The position numbers and the translations under genes are program-made. The notes beneath the pieces are model-generated. The model was not told where the DNA came from. It did no database searches and saw only the letters and a program-made list of their open reading frames with translations. This document shows, one piece after another, positions 23,084-35,387 of a stretch of DNA of 64,000 nucleotides. Source of the stretch: Guillardia theta CCMP2712 (lineage: Eukaryota > Cryptophyceae > Pyrenomonadales > Geminigeraceae); contig NW_005434664.1 in NCBI RefSeq assembly GCF_000315625.1, forward strand, positions 855,662 through 919,661, given 5' to 3'. Numbering within the stretch: position 1 is the first letter of the stretch; each line of letters opens with the position of its first letter.

Positions 23084-23559
23084 GGCAGAGGAGGCAGTGA
23101 AAGTGAAGAGCGAGGCTCGATGATAAGAAACAAAAGACTTGAAGAAACTTGAAGGGACTTGATCCTGTCATCAGGCATACGTCACTCCCTGCCACAAATT
23201 CAAGCTTTCGATTTAAACAACACGAATGCACTTCTAATTTCACATTTTGAAAGTCAGCATGTGCAGAAACAGAAAAAGCATATTCGCATCTAAATCATTT
23301 GTATACGAGTCTCGACGAGCCGAACTAGCAGCGCATCTCGACTTCCGACTGACCTAGAGGCTGAACGGATCGATGACTCCGCCATTCCTCATTTATTTGC
23401 TTTGCTTCTATCACTGCTCTCATCTCATCTCACCCTCCCACGAGCACGTCTCCTCATTCCTTTCGCAAGCTCTTCATCTTCTCCAGCCATATATTCCCTT
23501 CCAACCCCTCCCCTGTCCATGCCGCTGCTTCCCCCTCCTTCCTGCCGTCTTCCCGTCTA

Positions 23560-24790
23560 CCATCTTAATTTCCCACTCCCGCCCTACCCCTACCTGACCG
23601 TCTACCCCTACCCCCTGCTAGACTGAGTTGTGTCTACCCGTTGCACTCACCCCACCCCCCCGGGTTCAACAAATTCCAAGTACCCCCTCAGTCCAAGGCA
23701 GTGTACCCACCCATGTACAACAATTCATGATACCCTCACCCCCAACTTACACCTTACTTGAACCCGTGTTTTTCAATTTTCACCCACCCCCACTGGATTT
23801 TGCAGGACCACCACTCACAGATATCTACCCCACCCTTCTGAATCCAATCAATGACCACCCACCTTCTAGACTCTCGGCTACAAAATCACCCCCTCTGACC
23901 CCACCTACAGATTCAAATTTTCTTCACCCCTACCCCCCTCAACTACACACCATGACCCCACCTTCCCTCCAAAACCAATTGCTCCTACACGTCATGGGTG
24001 GAACGTATCAGCCCTTAGGACCCCCACCCTCATTTCAACATTAGCTGTTAGGGGACCCCACCGTCAAAAACTGCAGTATGGATCACCCCTACCCTCGAGA
24101 TGTCACTACTGATAAGAGGACCCACCCCTGAAGATGACCCCTGACATTACCCCTTGCCTTCTTGTACCCTGCCTTTCGACCGCATGTAAAGACAAGGGGT
24201 GGAGCCATCGGCCCACCATTGGTGAGTGAGATGCACCCCCCCACCGAGGGCGATGGTCAACAAAGCCTATACAAGCTCTGCTTTTTCTCTAGTGAGATAA
24301 TAATCAATTCACCCTTACTCTTCACCATACTGCTCATGACTGCTACATGAAATTGACCCCCCTATACTACCCTCTCCACAATCGCACAACCAAAAAATAC
24401 CACCTACCCGTACCTACTATTGCTCATGGGAGAATATCTGTATACCCCAAGTATGTGGTTATTTTATATATCATCATAATGAGTTTGCCCTTACTCTTTA
24501 CCTTCTCTTTCAGAGCTTCTTGTGGCGACTCCCAACCCCTACCTCGAGCGACAAATATACTACCCCCACCTCCCTCAACAAATTCCTCATTGCGTTGTCC
24601 TGTGAATAAAACCCTACCTTCCCTCACACCACCCCTACCGTACAAAGGCCCCTTCCACGACATTGGACTACCCTATGTGTACATACCCCCACCTACCCAC
24701 TTTGCCCCCCCAGGTTGTCATGGTGTAGTAAAGCTGGGGCCGGTACTTACGACCCCAATATAGACCTCCCTGGATTGTTGGTCTTATCAT
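23560..24790 (+). repeat. C-rich strand-asymmetric repeat block B
   Basis: About 1.2 kb of C-rich + strand with recurrent CCCCTACC, ACCCCACC and GTACCC words and few G, resembling block A. The long proline-rich ORFs here follow from the composition. No terminal repeats or transposase remnants are visible. Confidence 0.45.
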
Positions 24791-26099
24791 CATACATATG
24801 TCCTACAGGCAGGTTTCCTAACACACTTGGTCTTAGAAAGATGCTACTTCGTAGCACTGGTGACAATATGGGAGGGGGTAGATAAAATAGTCCGGATGCT
24901 TCAGATTACATGGGCTAGTGTATCACATGGGTACCAGGCAAGGAGGGGTAGTCCTCTAACTACCCCTATGGTGGGGTTCTCGAATGGCAGAGATTACAAT
25001 CTTGAGATGGTAGGCGTAGCTCTTCCTAGGACCAATCTCACAGTATCTTGTTACGGCGAATAGGCTGACTTGGTATTATCACTCAGCTAGCAAGGTCCTA
25101 GGATGTAAGCGAGATTCAGCCAGATGAGGTCAGCAGCTCAGAAAGTTAGGGGATGGCCCGACACACAGACACTTCCAAAGAGCAAGTCCGCCTCGCCCCG
25201 ACTTGAACATGTGAAACATGCATGCACTGCGTGCGCCGGCGGCGAGCCGGTATGGACATCTCCGCAGGTCACTTTCAAGAGTTTCAGTTGAATACATCAG
25301 TTGAGAGTGGATCGGATGTCAGCGACTTCTAGACCTCAGAAAGCAGTTCATGATATCGGGCGCATTACTCAACTGTCAACAACGAGGAGGGGCCCAGTGA
25401 AGTCACTTTACAAAATCACTTTTGACAAGCAGATTGTTCTTGATATCTCGCCTGATCTTTTCAGACAATGGAAACTTCGGGAGAAAGATGGAACAAATCA
25501 AGCAAGCTAGCAGGTGACTATCGCGATGGGAAGGCAATTTTGAAAATGAAAGTTTTACACCACAGCTTAGCGAAATACTGCCACTGCAGTGTATTGCAGT
25601 GTTGCCGTCAAATTGAGGTAATTCGCGTCCAGTCAAGCTACTCTGCACGAAAGAATAGGCATTTGCAAATTTAATTCAAAGTGTTGCAAACTATCCGGAA
25701 GAAAAGCTCTCGGAAGGACTTGAACCTCCCCGTGGGCCTCAGACCCTTCAGAGCAAAAGATTCACACCTCATCAGAACCGGGTAGCCTCCCTCCTGCAAA
25801 TGCACGTTGGCAAATGTAGGAACGTTCATCTATGAAGGTCGAGTGCGAACACTCGAGTCTCCTGCATCCCGCTCAGGAGGAACCCGCGCAATTCGTCTTC
25901 TGAGGTGTGAGAGTCGTCTTGATTGGTTCATCAAAACGAGAGAATGTACTTTAGAAATGATCCTGTAAAGTACTGCACGCATACAGTCAGCATCAAGGTG
26001 GATGATGAGTACAAGAGAGGAGCAAGCAAGGAACAGCTTCACAGTTTTTGTCTTCACATCACAAAGGAAACATGTGCTTGTCCTCACCAGTCGTTACCC
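24791..26099. other. Intergenic, no gene recognised
   Basis: Mixed composition. ORFs of 62-101 aa occur but have no motifs. A B-box-like GGTTCAAGTCC lies on the minus strand at about 25713-25723, but no cloverleaf can be folded around it. Confidence 0.4.
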
Positions 26100-26660
26100 T
26101 CCCTGTGCTACGCTCTCCTTTTTATAGCCACTTCCCGCTCCCACCCTACCACCCAGGTCCAATCGATACTCTTCACCCCTACCCCTATCTTTGTCCAGAA
26201 TTGTTTCTGTAACCCTTTCATTCGATAACAAAGTTTACCGGTATTAAAGACCTGCTCATCACCCCACCCTCATCTGTAATCACCCCCACCTGGTTTTCTG
26301 TAGTGATGCACGTGCAGTTTACCCCCACCCCTCATCTCATATGCTTCCACCCACTGTCGGTGCTAAAAAAAACTGCACGTGTGAATATCGGTTACAGTCC
26401 GTTTCCATTAGTCGTTACGACCGTTTTCTTGATTGGCTCCGTCAATATTCCGTTGGCACCCAGTAGTCAATTTTGTTGCACAACTCAGGGTCTATAGTCA
26501 ATGTCGGTCCTCTAAAAGGGGGGGTACTTTGAGATACTTGAAGGGTGGGGTGATATTGACGGAGTCGGTAAGGGTAGGGTTGCATTGCTGTTTACTACCC
26601 TCCCAGAGACCATTATTTTGAGAGGAAAGGTAGGGGTAGGTACTGCTGTCCGGCTTTCCA
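26100..26660. repeat. C-rich then G-rich repeat block
   Basis: The + strand is C-rich with CCCCTACCCC at 26130-26340, then G-rich with GGGTGGGG and GTAGGGGTAG at 26515-26640. It looks like two block fragments in opposite orientation. From 26661 to 27299 there is GA-rich and AT-rich DNA in which nothing firm was recognised; a frame at about 27090-27240 (MGSEEHINLMNKMEHAIMD) could be a stray exon. Confidence 0.4.
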
Positions 26661-27299
26661 CAGTACCAGAGTGGCCGAGGGTCGTCCAACAACATTAGGC
26701 TGCTTCCCATGCACAGGCAGAGGACGGTAAGATTATGCCAATGAAGTCGGGGAGGAGGAGGAAGAGGAGGACGAGGACGAGGAAGATGATAATCTGTGAT
26801 ATCTGAAAATGGATAGTCGTCTCTTGGTCGAGATAGGTGCGATATGTCGATGGAAGACGTGATGATAAAATGAAGCTCTTGCGATGAGGGCAGCGCAGGG
26901 ACGGATGATTACTTGTTGGATGATGTTTTCCCTTTGTGTCTATCGAAAATTATGTTGATGATTGTGTTTAAAACTGCGAACGAAGAGAACTTGCTCAATC
27001 AAGATCGTGTGTATGGTGTGTCATACATCAAGTTGGCAGCTAGTGAAGTCTACTATTTGTGTACTTCGATGCTGTGCTGCGGATAGACAGATTGAAATGG
27101 GCTCTGAGGAGCACATAAATCTCATGAACAAGATGGAACATGCGATCATGGATGTTGATATATTTCATGTACAGGCCTCAATCAAAACCGGGATGCTCCG
27201 CCTAATAGTCAGCCATGGGGTCGCAGCCTTGATGTTGCTTCAGGTGTGCATGAAGTCGTTGCTATGTGTTGTAGAAGAGCGCCTGTAAGATGCTGTCAG

Positions 27300-28469
27300 A
27301 TGGCCTCCAGTGAAGCGTTTGTGCTGCGCACCACGGCGCTGAATTCCATTGCAACGCCGCGTTCAGGTCCTGTTGCTCCGAGTGAACCCCACACCTTGCT
27401 GAACCATGTTCAGTTTGCACAAGAAACCTGAAAGTCTGCAACTTGAAGTCGTCGCTATCACTACATAACAACGGTAGCCATGACTGACATGCTTGTTCTC
27501 TGCATGGTAACATGTCATTCTTGAAGATCCAATGACAAGGGCGCCATCCTTCCGCGTTCCCTCCAGGTGTGAAAATCCTCAGAGTCCCCAAGAAGTCCCT
27601 GACAGCAACATGCAGGCTAGAGAAGGAAGAAGCCATGGAGAGGATCATGGATGGAGTGGTGAGGAAGGTGGACCAGAGGACCAGCACTGGCTTCTACTCG
27701 TCCAAGAGTGGATCCCCTCTCATGAAGGCCGTGGACGCGGCGAAAGTTGCCGTTCACCTCCTGACCAGCTGGGTCGGTTTCGGTGCCTGGCTGATCCAGA
27801 CGACCCTCCAAGGGTCTGGCGCGCTCATGTCCGCAGCTCTGGACTTCCAGGCATTGCTGCTGGCGTACATCAGCGGGTACCCGATGGACGAAGCCTTCAG
27901 GAGGAAAGTGGTGCTTGCAAGGAGGAGGAAGGAAGATGACTCGATGGTTCTGCCCCTGCGGAGCACGCAGCGTCCTGTTGGTGACAGTCCAAAGGTGATG
28001 AGGCCAGCGACTGAGCTCAAGATTGCACGCGAGGTCAAGGTGGTGGAAACGGCTGCAGTACCTGCCATTGCACCATCGCCTGTACCAGCAGTGAAGGAGG
28101 TGGAAGTTGCGAAAGAGGGCGAGACCTTGAACCTCGTCAAGGATATTGGCTTCCTTGCCGGCTACCACATCAAGAGGATCTCCTCCCGTGTGATCAGCTC
28201 CTTCAGGCAACAGAATCCCTTTGGCCTCCAGGTGATAGCATCGCTCTTTCTTCATTGCTCCCGTCGTGCCTTGGAGATGTTTTCTTGCTGAGATTGCACT
28301 GCAGAACTCATCGCAGAACTCCAACGTTCAACCTCAAGGCAACCCGGTGAGGACAGGCTGGCCTTAACATCTTGACTGACGGTATGGACTGTAGCAACTC
28401 GTGTACAGTGCGATTGGGGTGGCGCTTTTGGCCGGTGCTGCTATGGCGGAGATGGCATCAAACAATTGA
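27300..28469 (+). CDS. Unrecognised protein with a C-terminal membrane anchor
   Basis: The four-exon model gives 282 aa and keeps phase at every junction: 27300-27366, 27567-28231, 28305-28346, 28395-28469 (TGA). The N-terminus MASSEAFVLRTTALNSIATP is followed by a basic stretch (VKILRVPKKSLTATCRLEKE), a central amphipathic/hydrophobic region (VAVHLLTSWVGFGAWLIQTT and SAALDFQALLLAYISG), a charged Pro/Val-rich linker, and a terminal hydrophobic segment LVYSAIGVALLAGAAMAEMA only four residues before the stop, as in tail-anchored proteins. No family is recognised. It may sit in an organelle or ER membrane facing the cytosol. Confidence 0.6.
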
Positions 28470-28659
28470 TTGAGAAGGGAAAGTAACTCTGTGCAAGACC
28501 ATCATTATTTGTCATGCAGTTTTCCCTTGCAGAATCAGAGCGGAACCGACCAAAAAGAAAATGAAAGCAAACGCAGGCATGGAATGACCGATGGGGAAAG
28601 ATACAAACAATACTTGGCATCGACCTTTTTCCTTTTTTGAACGGCAGGGTGAAGGACAC

Positions 28660-29240
28660 GAGGGGCAGCTGTGGTTTCATGGGCGAACCAGCAGCAGACG
28701 AAGCCTGGCGACAGCATGCAAGCTTAGTCGCATAATCAGGATAGGATACGGACAAGAAGGAGAAATAGAGCATGAGGAAGATGAAGAGAACAGACGGAGG
28801 AAAGAGGAGGAATGAGGGGCAGCTGTGGTTTCATGGGCGAACCAGCAGCAGACGAAGCCTGGCGACAGTGCACAAGCTCTTGATGCAGAAAACAACAGAA
28901 CGAGCAAAAAAATGTCGCAGAATCAGGATGGGGCACGGAGAAGGCGGAAGAAGAGGGACTGAGAAGGTTATGAAGCCAAAGGAAGACGGGGGAGGACACG
29001 AGGGGCAGCTGTGGTTTCATGGGCGAACCAGCAGCAGACGAAGCCTGGCGACGGCATGCAAGCTTAGTCGCATAATCAGGATAGGATACGGACAAGAAGG
29101 AGAAATAGAGCATGAGGAAGATGAAGAGAACAGACGGAGGAAAGAGGAGGAATGAGGGGCAGCTGTGGTTTCATGGCGAACCAGCAGCAGACGAAGCCTG
29201 GCGACGGCATGCAAGCTTAGTCGCATAATCAGGATAGGAA
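28660..29240 (+). repeat. Higher-order tandem repeat (unit about 340 nt)
   Basis: A core starting AGGGGCAGCTGTGGTTTCAT and running through AGCAGCAGACGAAGCCTGGC occurs four times, starting at about 28661, 28815, 29001 and 29155 (spacings 154, 186, 154). The 154-nt segment between copies 1 and 2 is repeated almost exactly between copies 3 and 4, so the larger unit is about 340 nt, present about 1.7 times. It lies downstream of the 27.3-28.5 kb gene. The frames through it are open but have no known motif. Confidence 0.9.
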
Positions 29241-29959
29241 GCCGGAAAAGCAAAGAGGAGGTTTGACCGTAAAAGAGACTAGGAGGAGGAGGAGGCGGAG
29301 GAGGAGGAGGAAGAGAGTATTCTACTGTGCTGTTTTGTATCGACTGGATGATTTTCATGCTTCGCGTTTCTTTTTGGTTCTTTTTTGTACTTTTACAGTA
29401 AACACTTTGCCTTAGACCGGGCCTACACCAAAGTGCCAAAAGATGTCGGGGGAAATGAGAGGAGGAGCAGGAGGAGAGGGGGGAGAAGGAGAAGCAGGAC
29501 AGATCAAGAGGATGTACAGAAGGAGGTGGAAGCGATACCTGTTGATAGGGCAGGACATGAGAGTAGTCCAGGGTTTTATTCTTCAAAGGTTGGACAAACA
29601 TACTTTCTTGTTGATGTGGATGTTGAATTTTGTTTTTAATGCTGCTGCTGCTGCTGCTGCAAATCCTGTGCTGCAAAGACAAAATCCAAGGAGACCAGAC
29701 GTTGAAAGAAGAGATGTTGAGATGAGAGATGGAACATCTACATCCCTGTCTTAATGTCTCTCTTCTTCCCTCCGCTTTCCCCAATGCTCTCTCCTCCCCC
29801 CTCCCCCCTCCCCCTCCCTCCCTCGCATATCTTCCTGCTATTTCTCATTCCTTCCTCTGCTCTTCTTCTCTCATCTCTTGCCTTCACGTTCGCGCATGAC
29901 ACTCTCCTCATCTACAGCGCCTCCCCCCCCCCCCCAACTCTGACCAGGAGGAAGCACTA
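29241..29959. other. Intergenic, unresolved ORF
   Basis: Contains a GGA-rich tract (about 29280-29310) and a (CTG)n stretch at 29641-29660. A + frame at 29443-29754 (104 codons; IKRMYRRRWKRYLLIGQDM, then poly-Ala) has no partner exons and no known motif. A pyrimidine-rich stretch precedes the next gene. Confidence 0.3.
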
Positions 29960-30553
29960 ATGGCCTCGGTCTCCTCGTCAGGAGAAAGTTTCTGGAAGGT
30001 GGAGGAGGTGAGGAGCCGTCGCTGAGCTGTGGGAGCGAGTGACAGTGACATCCCGCAGCTCGTCTCCTCCTTGACTCGAATCTTCACTCCATCCAACGAA
30101 CCAGACGCTTCGACCAAGACCAGGGAGTCCGAAGCACAGCAATCAGAACCTCCTGCCCTTCCTTCAGGGAGCCCCCCGGAGGACGAAGAGCAGGGGGGGG
30201 AGGAGGAGAGTCCAGTAATCTACTTCGCGTGCTACACGCTGCAGGGGCACAAGCGAGTGATTCCCATCTGTGAGGATCAGACCTACCAGGACTTCCTTGA
30301 CTTCGTCGAAAACGAGTTCGGCTCCAAGTTCTGGCCCAGCCTGGTGGAGCAGGCGTCCGGCTTCCGCAAGTACGTCCTGCATGACAATGACTTCGCATGG
30401 CTGTGCGAGTACGCGCAGCTCAACGGAGGATACGCGGACATTCAGCTAGAGGTAACGCCGGTGATGTGGCCGGACGAGTACGAGGAGTACTCGAAGCTCT
30501 TCAAGTTGGAGGGTGGGATGGAAGGGAAGGGAGGGAAGAGAAGACTGCACTGA
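29960..30553 (+). CDS. Small protein with a PB1-like region
   Basis: Two exons in phase: 29960-30007 (MASVSSSGESFWKVEE, then GTGAGG) and 30059-30553 (TGA), 180 aa in total. A Ser/Pro/Glu-rich linker is followed by VIYFACYTLQGHKRVIPICE, a helix-like DFLDFVENEFGSKFWPSLVE, then FRKYVLHDNDFAWLCEYAQL and YADIQLEVTPV. The order basic strand, helix, acidic 'D.D.AWL' and final strand resembles a PB1/ubiquitin-like fold, but similarity is weak and it could be an unrelated small domain. A GTAACG after QLE could be a 5' splice site, in which case the last 30 residues would differ. Confidence 0.5.
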
Positions 30554-30657
30554 ATTAAACTTGAAGGAAGAAACGAGGAAAGGCAGACGGCAGAAGATAA
30601 ACAGAAGCAGAGCAGAGGGGGCAAGAGGACAGAGGGGCACTTGGACATTCGCCGATG

Positions 30658-33600
30658 CTAATCGCTCTCTTCGCTCTCTTCGCTCAATTGATACTCGCTG
30701 TCGTCTCCTAGGCTGTCGCTGTGAACCTCGACATTTGCTGTTTCGTCAACCCATCCCTCCTCCTCCTCCTCCTCCTCCTCCTCCTCCTCCTCCTCCTCCT
30801 CCTCCTCCTCATCGTCCTCGTCCTCGTCCTCATCCGACCATTCCAGCTCAACCCCCTCTGAGTCCCCATCGTCCGCATCGTCCCCCTCCTCTCCCTCCTC
30901 TCTTGCTGCAATGGCCCAGTCCCTCGCGTCGTAGCTGATCGCTCTCATCCACTCCCTCTGCTGCTTCGCCACGTCCTCTGGAGGCCATCTCTCCGCGTAC
31001 CCTGTCGACCTTGTCAGCCCCCGCCAGCGCTCGCGCCTCCTCCTACATAGAGGGCAGCATTTCCAGTGATCCAGGGAGTTTGGCTGCGTTTTAGCTTCCG
31101 TCACGTCTTGTGCCTTGAGCAAGAATGTCATTCTCAACGGAATCTGCGCGATTTCGTCGTAGAAGCCTGCTGCAGGTTCAGCATAGCCGCCGGCGCGTGT
31201 CGCTGGCACCTTGCGGTTTGATGAAAGACCCTCTCACGAACAAGTTCTGCCATAGCACGGAGCCTGAGGGAGAAACTTAGATGGAGCAAGACAAGACAAG
31301 ACTTGTCGAGGCTCCCAGGGGCACTCGGGGAGGAGGGGGGGGATGGCTGAAGAAGGGAGCGGGTGGAGGAAGATAAAGATCCAACTGGAAGACAAGAGCA
31401 ACTCACTGGTCAAGTCGAACTTGAAGGGATAAGTTCCCACGTTCATCTTGACGATGTCGAGAGAGTCCACGCCAACCTGCCGCTCAAGTAAGGACGTGAG
31501 GAGGGGGGGAGACAGCAGGAGGGGACAAGAGGAGGAGAGAGGAGAGAGGAGGAAGTGAGAGGAGGTGGGAACAAGAGAGGACAGGAGGTGGCGGAGAGAG
31601 CGAAACCGTCGGATGAAGCAGCAAGCTGAACTCTTTTTCTTGGATGTCACGAAAATTTGGAACGACTTCGAGGACAGACATGAAGCGATGGAGCTGATGA
31701 GAACGATGAGCGACGAACACCCGAGGGTAGAGGAAGAAGGCGACGGAAGATGGGGAAAAGGGCAAGAGGTAGTGAGAAGAGAGAACAACAAAGTGCGGGA
31801 GAGTGAGCGGGAGAAAATAAGGAGGACGAGGACAGAGCGAGCAGGAGCAAGAAACTACTTTTCCATTCTTCGTGAAGAAGAGCACAGGGAAGGTATTGTC
31901 CAATCTCAAACCACATCCTATCTGCAACATCCCACCATCAGTCCCCCTGCAAATGAGCACAGGGAGCAAGCAAACTGTCTTACCGTGTCTCCAGGACCGA
32001 AGCAACAATCTTCAAACGTGGAAAGATTGTTGTGAAAGAACCTGCTCCTGACGTCACAAAGCTGTTTACATCCCCTCTCCCCTCTCCTCCTATTCTCTCT
32101 TTCACCTCCCGTCATCCGAGTGGATAGCTGCTGACATGCCATCCCATCCCGGCTGCTTTCTCCGCATTTGCTAAGGAGGAGGCAGCGAGGGAGGTCGAGA
32201 GTCAGCCAGCCCGACGAAGCAGCAGGAACTCTCACCTTGGTCCATGAGGACACGCTCAGCCCACAGGCAACGCACCAGGGAGACGTCTGGTGTCGATCCT
32301 TTCCTTCCCTGCATCCTACCCCGTCACCTCCTCCCCTCTCCCTCTATCCTTCCCGCTCACCTGGCAACGACGGTGATCTCGAAGTACCTCACGGGCAGCA
32401 AGTCGAGGATCATCTCCCTCGGCGTCAAGTCCGAGTCCTGCGGCTTGCTGGTGGAGCTCATGACCTGCCTCTCAGCCGCCCGCGTCCTCCCTCCCGCCGA
32501 TCGCTCTGCCCTCTGGTGCACCCAGGAGGAATCTTTCCAAGGCTCCGACAACTCCACTTCGTCGGCGAAGCTGACTACCTGAGGAGAGGTGAGACGGGGA
32601 GGCACAGGAGAGTGAGAGATGCCGACCGGTTGTAGAAGCCTTCGTCGAAGAGGAGGAGGAGGAGGAGGAGGAGGAGGAGGAGGAGGAGGAGGAGGAGGAG
32701 GAGGAGGGAGAAGCAACAGGTGAGCAACCGCAGACCTCGAGACAAACATGCACAAACCTTGGATCCTTCCAAGCTGATCGATACCACTCGGTCAACACTT
32801 CCGCAAACTCTTGTCTGCTGGTGTGATAAACAACGGTGTATCGGAGAGCAAGCTTAGTAGAACCTTTCTTTCAGCAACCTTCGCTTCTTCTTCTCTGCAT
32901 CGTTGGGCTCTATCGCATCCGAACCATCGAACTGCAAGGGAAGCAGTCAGCCCTCCTGGCCCTGTCAAGGCTCTCAATCACCAGAAACTCATTGTATTCT
33001 AGGTACTGCTGGATCTGCTCAGGAACTCTGGCAGGAAAGAAAATCGTCAGAGGGTTGTGCGTCGAAATTTTCCTTTCTCTCACTCCGGATGCTTCCTGTA
33101 GGTCACGTGCCACGGCATCCCCGACCTCAGGGATCGGTCTCCTCCGATCGCACCGCAGTAGCGGATCATGAACTGGTGGATTGAAGGCGTTCAGAACGAG
33201 TTCATGGGGACTTCAGCCAGTGCCACCTCCTTGGTATACGGCTCTCGGCACACCCTGACGCGATTGCTGTAGTTCCTGTGTTGAGTTGAGTGACAAACAA
33301 TGCTCCGGTCCTGAGCTCACATGAAGTAGTCTCCCCTGGTCGAGACTCCACTAGGTTGCGTGAAGACATTGGAGACCATCTCGACTTGCTGCCATGGTCG
33401 TCAGCGGCGCCCCACGGAACTCACATGTAGAGCAAATGGAATGAGATTGTGACATCAGGATGGTGATGATAAGAGAGAGAGTTGGAACATGAGGCGACAG
33501 AAGGGAGCGAAGTGGTTTTGACGAGACAGGAAGCAAAAGCTGCGAAAAAAGATCAGGAATGCATGTCATTACATGCAACAGCCGTGCTACGTCGCGCCAT

Positions 33601-34110
33601 CCCCCAAGACTTTCTCGCAGCTGCCAAAATCTTCATAAAACTCGGAGGATGTGTACAAGGGAATCACCGTGATACGAGAACCAAAGCGAAAGACATGGTT
33701 CAAGGTTGGTAGGTGAATGCATAGAATCTACAGCAAGTCAGCTCCAGGCAAACTTGTGGTGATCACACAGCGGCTAAACGAGTGATCGGCATGCACGGAA
33801 GACAGAACAAACAAGAAGTATGATCGCTGTCAAAGTCTATACAAGCAACCCTCACCTTCCAAATGGCATCCTGCATGAACATGGCATTGAATACTTTGCA
33901 TGTTCCCGCCAGGAGCGGAACGACGGCCAAGGAGGAGGAGAGCTCAAATCCTTTCAAAAGCTTCTTGTGAAAGGGGAAGGTGAGATGGTGCAATATGACG
34001 ATCAGACTCTCTTCAGGAAGGTCTGGCAGCAGGATGGTGGGCAGCTCAGGGACCGTGTGCTTTGTCGAGCTGGTGCTCCTTGTGGAGCGCTTTGCGCCAC
34101 CCCTCCCCAT
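30658..34110 (-). CDS. F-box and SPRY (B30.2) domain protein with acidic tail
   Basis: Predicted substrate adaptor of an SCF-type ubiquitin ligase. Exon 1 (34110 to about 33862) encodes MGRGGAKRSTRS and an F-box-like segment: LLPDLPEESLIVILHHLTF ... LAGTCKVFNAMFMQDAIWK. Phase-linked exons downstream include STRGDYFMNYSNRVRVCREP, MIRYCGAIGGDRSLRSGMPW, PEVPEQIQQYLEYNEFL and QEFAEVLTEWYRSAWKDP. The SPRY domain is spread over six or so exons (about 32450-31390): VRYFEITVVA, CCFVGLADSR, PGWDGMSAAIHSDDG, FGPGDTIGCGLRL, PVLFFTKNGK, VGVDSLDIVKMNVGTYPFKF. The C-terminus has HWKCCPLC and a long Glu/Asp run (EEEWVDE-type, from (CTC)n on +), ending at TAG 30658-30660. Whether the F-box exon belongs to the same transcript is inferred. 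Confidence 0.65.
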
Positions 34111-34319
34111 GGTGTCTGTTGCGACGGAAGGATCTCAACAAGTTTCAAGGGCTTCACGGTGAGGATCAAGATGGAGGGGGGATGGAGAGCTGCGGTCACA
34201 GCGAGTCAGGGGAACTGCGCGACTGAGAAAACAAGTCGAGGGAAACGCCATTCAATTGAGGTGCTTGACGTTTGACATGTGCAAGGTTGCAACAGCATGC
34301 AGGTTGAACATGGTTGTGA

Positions 34320-34680
34320 CGCAGGAAGTGGAGCAGGAGCAGAAGCAATATTATGACGAGGTGGAGGTGGTGGTGAAGGTGGAGCAGGAGCAGGAGCAGG
34401 AGCAGGAGGATGAGGAGACCGATGAGGAGCAGCTAGATGAGGTGGTAGATGATGAGGAGGTGGAGGAGATAGTGGAGGAGGAGATAGAGGAGGAGATAGA
34501 GGAGGAGGCGGAGGAGGAGATAGAGGAGGAGGAGATAGATGAGGTGGTGGTGGAATAGAGGAGGACTTAGAGGAGGAGATAGAGAAGGCGGAGGAGGAGG
34601 AGGAGATAGAGGAGGAGGTAGAGGAGGAGGAGATAGAGGAGGAGGAGGAGGAGGAGGAGGAGGAGGAGGAGGAGGATGCG
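34320..34680 (+). repeat. GA-rich purine tract upstream of the F-box/SPRY gene
   Basis: The + strand is almost entirely purine plus T (GAGGAGGAGATAGAGGAG and similar). The Glu-rich ORF at 34256-34558 follows from this composition. It lies 5' of the F-box/SPRY gene start (34110, minus) and may belong to its promoter or leader. Bases 34111-34319 show nothing firm. Confidence 0.7.
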
Positions 34681-34789
34681 CAGGGAAAGTGGGGAGAGCT
34701 GCTGCCTAACACTCATTGAGCCGCAATCAACATCATGATCAACATCAACATGTCACCCTGAGTGAATTTTGAGTAGCTATCCCGGCGTA

Positions 34790-35335
34790 TACCGTACCGT
34801 CCGGTCGGGCCAGGCAGCGCCGCGGCCGGGCGGCGGCCCGCGGCCGCCGGGCGGGCGGCCGGGCCCGGCCCGGAGAGTCCCGGCCGCCGACCGTCGGACT
34901 CGCCGGATTCCGAAGTTCACTGACCATCGGAGCTCCGGGAGTCAAATCGTCGGACTCGGTGATTCGGACTCCGAGTGACTGTGACTCAGGACTTCGCTTC
35001 AAGCCTCCAAGGCTCCGCAAGTGACGGCACCGTGACTCCGGGGGCGGCCGGGCACGCGGCACTGCACTCGGGGCACGCGGCCGCGGCAACCGTTGAACCG
35101 TGAACCGTCACGGGCCCGGGGTGAACAGCCGGCGGCGTGCCACTGCATGATGCTGCGGCTTAGTGAAGATCCGCTGAGCCTACTACGTCGAGGAGGCTTG
35201 ACCGCCCGGTACTAGTACTACTGAGTGACGGCGCCGCCGCGCCGGCCCGGGATGAAGGCCGCTAGTACCCCCGGGTCGCTGGCACCCGGTGATCCCCTCA
35301 GGGGCCTGCCCGGGCCGCGCCGGGCCTATCACCGG
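34790..35335. repeat. GC-rich island 3
   Basis: Very GC-rich (GGCCGGGCCCGGCCCGG) with island-type words AACCGTTGAACCGTGAACCG, GTCGGACTC and GTGACTC. It ends about 50 nt before the start of the coiled-coil gene. No coding signal. Confidence 0.5.
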
Positions 35336-35387
35336 ATTAAATAAATTGATTTAGCTGGCAGAGTTTCTTCTCCGACAACTGCCCGGG

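Noticed and set aside
23628-24763. Proline-rich ORFs of 138 codons in C-rich block B
   Set aside because: Open only because the strand is poor in G and A; no splice structure or family motif.
25700-25800. tRNA-like sequence on the minus strand with a T-arm (GGAGG-TTCAAGT-CCTTC) and a C/D-box-like TGATGA...CTGA upstream
   Set aside because: No 5' acceptor strand pairs with CGAGAGC, no anticodon arm with U33 folds, and the C box lacks the usual purine. At most a tRNA relic.
34256-34558. Glu-rich ORF of 100 codons on +
   Set aside because: Runs through a GA-rich low-complexity tract with no non-repetitive coding part and no partner exons.
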